DNA from: Paragyromitra xinjiangensis
Taxonomy: Eukaryota > Ascomycota > Pezizomycetes > Pezizales > Discinaceae
Direction: 5' to 3'
Assembly (NCBI GenBank): GCA_038503065.1
Contig: JBCAMK010000008.1
Coordinates: 1,612,001-1,676,000 of the forward strand
Length of the DNA: 64,000 bases
Of this stretch, positions 60,640 to 64,000 are shown piece after piece (position 1 is the first letter of the stretch; the number at the start of each line of letters is the position of its first letter). The translations under genes were made by a program, and so were the position numbers. A model generated the notes under the pieces. The model saw only the letters and a program-made list of their open reading frames with translations, did not search any database and was not told where the DNA came from.

Positions 60640-63600
60640 GCAACAAGCATTGAACTTGAACATCTGCTGGGGTAGAAGGGTTTTTTTGCTGTAGCCGTTT
60701 CGGGTGGACTATGAGTTGTTCCTTTGTGCCAGATCCCTGTTGCCCTTAGGCTTAGGGGGATGTGATCTGGCGTCTAGAAAATCGGCACGTGGGTCTAGAA
60801 TTATTTGTTTTTATATATGGTATAACATAATGATGCAGTGCGCAGCGCCTATAACCAAAGAATTTCATAGCCCCCGCTTGCTGTGCGTAATTTCTAGAAA
60901 GAGTTTATACTATACGATGGACGGGGGTACTTTCTGCTAATTGTGTTTTGTGAGGGTGATATAGTATGAGATATAGCTAAAGTCATGTCTTCGAAGTTGG
61001 GTAACTCCGGTTGTTGAAGAAACCTAAAATGGAAGGGGAGGGTACTGCGCAAATATCCAATAAGAGGTATAATATGGTGTTTTTGCTAGAAGAAAGTTCA
61101 TGCTATGCGTGTGTCCCCGAGGTGAAATTAGAGGGGAAGTGGCTTCACACAATATCACTCGGAAGCCAACTAGTGAGGCTGAACGGAGCTACTACTAGAG
61201 CCCAGCGCATCGCGCATTGGAGACGTGTATGAATGAAAATTGAGAGAGGAAATTCCTTTCTTCGGCCTAGGCGAGAGTATCGGTTATTTGAATGATGGAG
61301 TTCTCCCGGAATGTTGATTGGCATATGATGCTGGTGACTACATGTAATACCATGTCAGGGGGAATGCAAAGATCTACGGTGCCGAAGAGTCAGGGGTCCG
61401 GTTTTAGGGTAGAAAGGTGGATGCCTGTCATGTCATCAGGAAAAAAGCCCATATGTACCTGGCGCAGGTAGTAAATACTAGCTAATGCGAGTTCCGGGCC
61501 TGCTCTCACCAATTGAAGGTAACTTTACTCGCTGAGGATCGTAGTGTCCAGTAACAGCCCACTTGTATGCGTACGAGACCCACGATATATAGTACTTATT
61601 TTCTACCCCGCATAACTAGTCTTGCGGCTCTCCCTGTTTCATCTTTATTGCTGGATTCTTACATTTGGTTCGACATCTTTTTATCCTATCAGGTCGTATG
61701 AGAATGCAACTGAAAGGTATTGGTCTTATCGAGATAACCTAGTATTGGAATTGCAAGACTGGTCATTTGACTAAACGATATTAATTCCAGGGGCTCGCAG
61801 CATCTTTAATGGTTCTATTTTGAGCCTCTTCTCTTTCATCTAACAATAGATTAATGTCATCCCGTTACAATCTCACCCCAGCTTGCAACTCCTTTCCATG
61901 AGTTCTTCTCCTAGTCATCTGGCGTTGGGTTGCAAATGGGCAGTTTTCGCGTGCTAAATGCTTTATTTTGTCTTCCCAGAACTAGCCCCCGGAAACCCAA
62001 TGATACAAAAGTTGTAGCAAGATCCTGACAGCCTCTTCTCCAGCATGTGCTAATATAACTTGTGGGCCTGCGAACATTCAGTTGCAGCAATCAAAAATCA
62101 TTTTGCTTGACTGCAGCGACAATAAATGAAACAATAACCTTTATATATTTCTTGCATTTAATGATTCTGGAGAATCAGGAGTTTAGAAGTGTTTGGGCGG
62201 TACGTGTTGACATTGTGTGGCAACGTTTGTCAAGTGTAGTAAAGTAGTGAACTGGCGGCCTTTTGGTGGTATTGCTGCAGCCCTGGGCTGAACATGGATG
62301 ATATTTTCTCTCCTTAGAAACTAAATGTCAATCTGAGACCTTGCCGTTGCTTGGATAGCGATCTTGGTGAGCTGTATGTAGTTATTGTTCGGGCAGGTGA
62401 GTAGCGGTCTGGTTGAGTTGGGGCTTAAAATTACTTGCACTTTGTTCTCTATGGCTCGCGTCCAGTCCAATCAAGTTGGTCCATTTGTTGCAGTACACTG
62501 GTTCGAAAATTGCTTCGTGATTTAATTGGTATATGGACAGCATCCACAGGAAGTGGAAGAAGCTAGAACGTTCTCGATCTCCAGGGTGTTGTTTTAGTGA
62601 AGAAGGGTACGTATCCTTTCGAAACGTCTTCTGGGGAAAGGCATTTGTTTTAGGTAGGGTAGAACTGGAGTTCGCTGATGTGGGGATTTAATACCCCGGG
62701 TGAATATCATGACTACAGCCCTTTTTGTGATGTAGAGAAACATTTCAAAGTTAGCAGTAGCGGTTTTAAATTGACCGAAACCAAGGCCTGCGAGCGACTT
62801 CAGTTCAGCGAAGAGTTCTGCGACATCAGTTAGCTGACTCAAGCCAATGAAATTCCGTACTTGTACCTCTATTTCATGATTAGTCTGTCATGAATTTGGA
62901 ATATGAGTATGGAGGTAATGAATTTTTGTGGCACCTACGTGTGTTTATCATGAGCCTCCTAGCTGAAGAGATTCTTTGTTCAGTTCATTGCGAAGCTACT
63001 CATTCCGATCTATAGGCCCCACATGTACTCGACAGCAGACCACGGAAGATACAACACACTTCCGTAGCTATCAGTTTAAAAAATAGTAAAGAATCGTTGA
63101 AAGGTGAAAGAAAATAGGGATATGTAAACGGAAAAAAACAAAAAAATTGGAGTGGTCTTACACTCATCTGCCTAGCCCATCATTTTAGACACGTAAGTGC
63201 GGCGCTGGATGGTCCTGGTTCATGGTATACGCAATGGAAAGCACGTAGCTGTCCATGAAGTAGGGTTACAGTGTCTTTCCAAGCTCCCTTCCCTTTGTAC
63301 CTTCGGATGGCTGCTCCCGTCACCAAAGACAGAGACAGAGAAGAGTTCTTAAGTGAACACGGACTCCTATAATACAATCAACATCCGGTAATACCCTAGT
63401 CCATACCCTACTAATATCCCGGGACCAAGTGATCGTCTAGAGCCTGCAGGTATGCGTCAGAGTACGCCATTTCACATACGTGATCCGTTGTTCGGGTGAA
63501 TGCCACGATGACACTTTCGATATCGCCACGCATATATCGTCAAGCAAAACAAAGCATACGACAGTTTTTTCCCGGGTGTGACGCATGATCCTCTTCGTTG

Positions 63601-64000
63601 TTCGTTATGGTGGCTCATGAGGTGAGGGTTAGCAGAAGTGGATTCCCTGTCTTTGATGTTTAGACATCTGCGGCTCAAGGAAAGGGGAAGGGGGAAACTA
63701 CGGTGGGCGACAAGCAGGCAACTAAATATGGCCGCTTGACAGTCAGCCTCGCCCAAGGCCAACAACAGGTATGACTTAAGCTTCGAATCACCAATTGATC
63801 CAACTTTGCAAGCTGTGATGGCAATAAGCCTAAGGCAACACTTGAAAGTACTGTATGTTTTTGCAATTTAAAGGCCCCTGAGTTATTCTCCTCCAAGACA
63901 TCTGATGCTCCACAAATCAAGCAGAGCCCCATTAGAAAGGAATCTGTTAATTTTACAATTTGCGCCCCATCCGTTATGCGCGCGCAGATAAGTCTTTCGA
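60640..64000. other. 3.4-kb gene-poor region to the window edge
   Basis: I see no supported gene. An 82-codon minus-strand ORF at 62842-62594 and an 85-codon one at 63932-63675 are the longest plausible frames, but neither has a recognisable motif or splice partner. Confidence 0.45.

Noticed and set aside
62594..62842. 82-codon minus-strand ORF
   Set aside because: Protein-like composition but isolated, with no motif or splice partner; not enough to call a gene.

Overview
The window reads as nuclear DNA of a filamentous ascomycete (Pezizomycotina; class not resolved). Genes carry short introns of about 50-130 nt with GT..AG ends and CTAAC-like branch points. The recognisable products are fungal: Sld2, Spt20, phosphatidylinositol synthase, Ach1, a LAMMER kinase, a DUF7708 protein and a DUF7025-type AAA ATPase. 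Gene density is low and several intergenic stretches exceed 2 kb. I rebuilt exon structures by joining reading frames at consensus splice sites and checking phase. All multi-exon models listed as CDS close in frame; only the transposase has unresolved breaks.

Layout. 1-1.03 kb: 3' end of a gene with a Cys-rich C-terminal module. 1.9-3.5 kb (-): sld2. 6.3-8.2 kb (-): cytochrome b5-acyl-CoA dehydrogenase fusion. 9.1-10.3 kb (-): multi-pass membrane protein. 10.8-11.1 kb: two abutting foldback elements. 12.5-15.1 kb: AT-rich DDE transposon with a damaged or intron-bearing transposase. 15.2-15.6 kb (-): small two-exon gene. 15.6-20.5 kb: foldback elements and decayed sequence. 20.5-21.6 kb (+): vWA protein. 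23.8-26.8 kb (+): ten-exon AAA ATPase. 28.4-30.3 kb (+): DUF7708 protein. 30.5-32.2 kb (-): compact ATP-dependent DNA ligase with an N-terminal SWIM-type zinc motif. 35.2-36.1 kb (-): PI synthase. 37.3-40.6 kb (+): SPT20. 42.0-43.9 kb (-): acetyl-CoA hydrolase. 48.3-50.9 kb (-): LAMMER kinase. 56.4-56.9 kb (+): orphan two-exon gene. 59.8-60.6 kb (+): four-TM membrane protein. The rest, up to 64 kb, is mostly empty.

The conserved genes belong to unrelated housekeeping roles: replication initiation, fatty-acyl oxidation, lipid synthesis, SAGA transcription, acetyl/acyl-CoA metabolism and splicing or stress kinase signalling. I see no biosynthetic cluster. PI synthase and SPT20 are divergent and share a 1.2 kb upstream region. 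The DUF7708 gene and the ligase converge.

Three observations are the most unusual. First, the ligase resembles bacterial and chlorovirus minimal ligases rather than nuclear Lig1/Lig4, and it is fused to a SWIM motif. Second, at least nine short foldback (MITE-like) elements with TA flanks occupy the gene-poor segments, including one pair that shares a single TA. Third, the AT-rich transposon has a transposase whose interruptions can be read either as introns or as C:G-to-T:A mutations, and a relic of its left end lies 15 kb away. I did not find a defence or secretion system that I would call new. No tRNA, rRNA or CRISPR array was seen.
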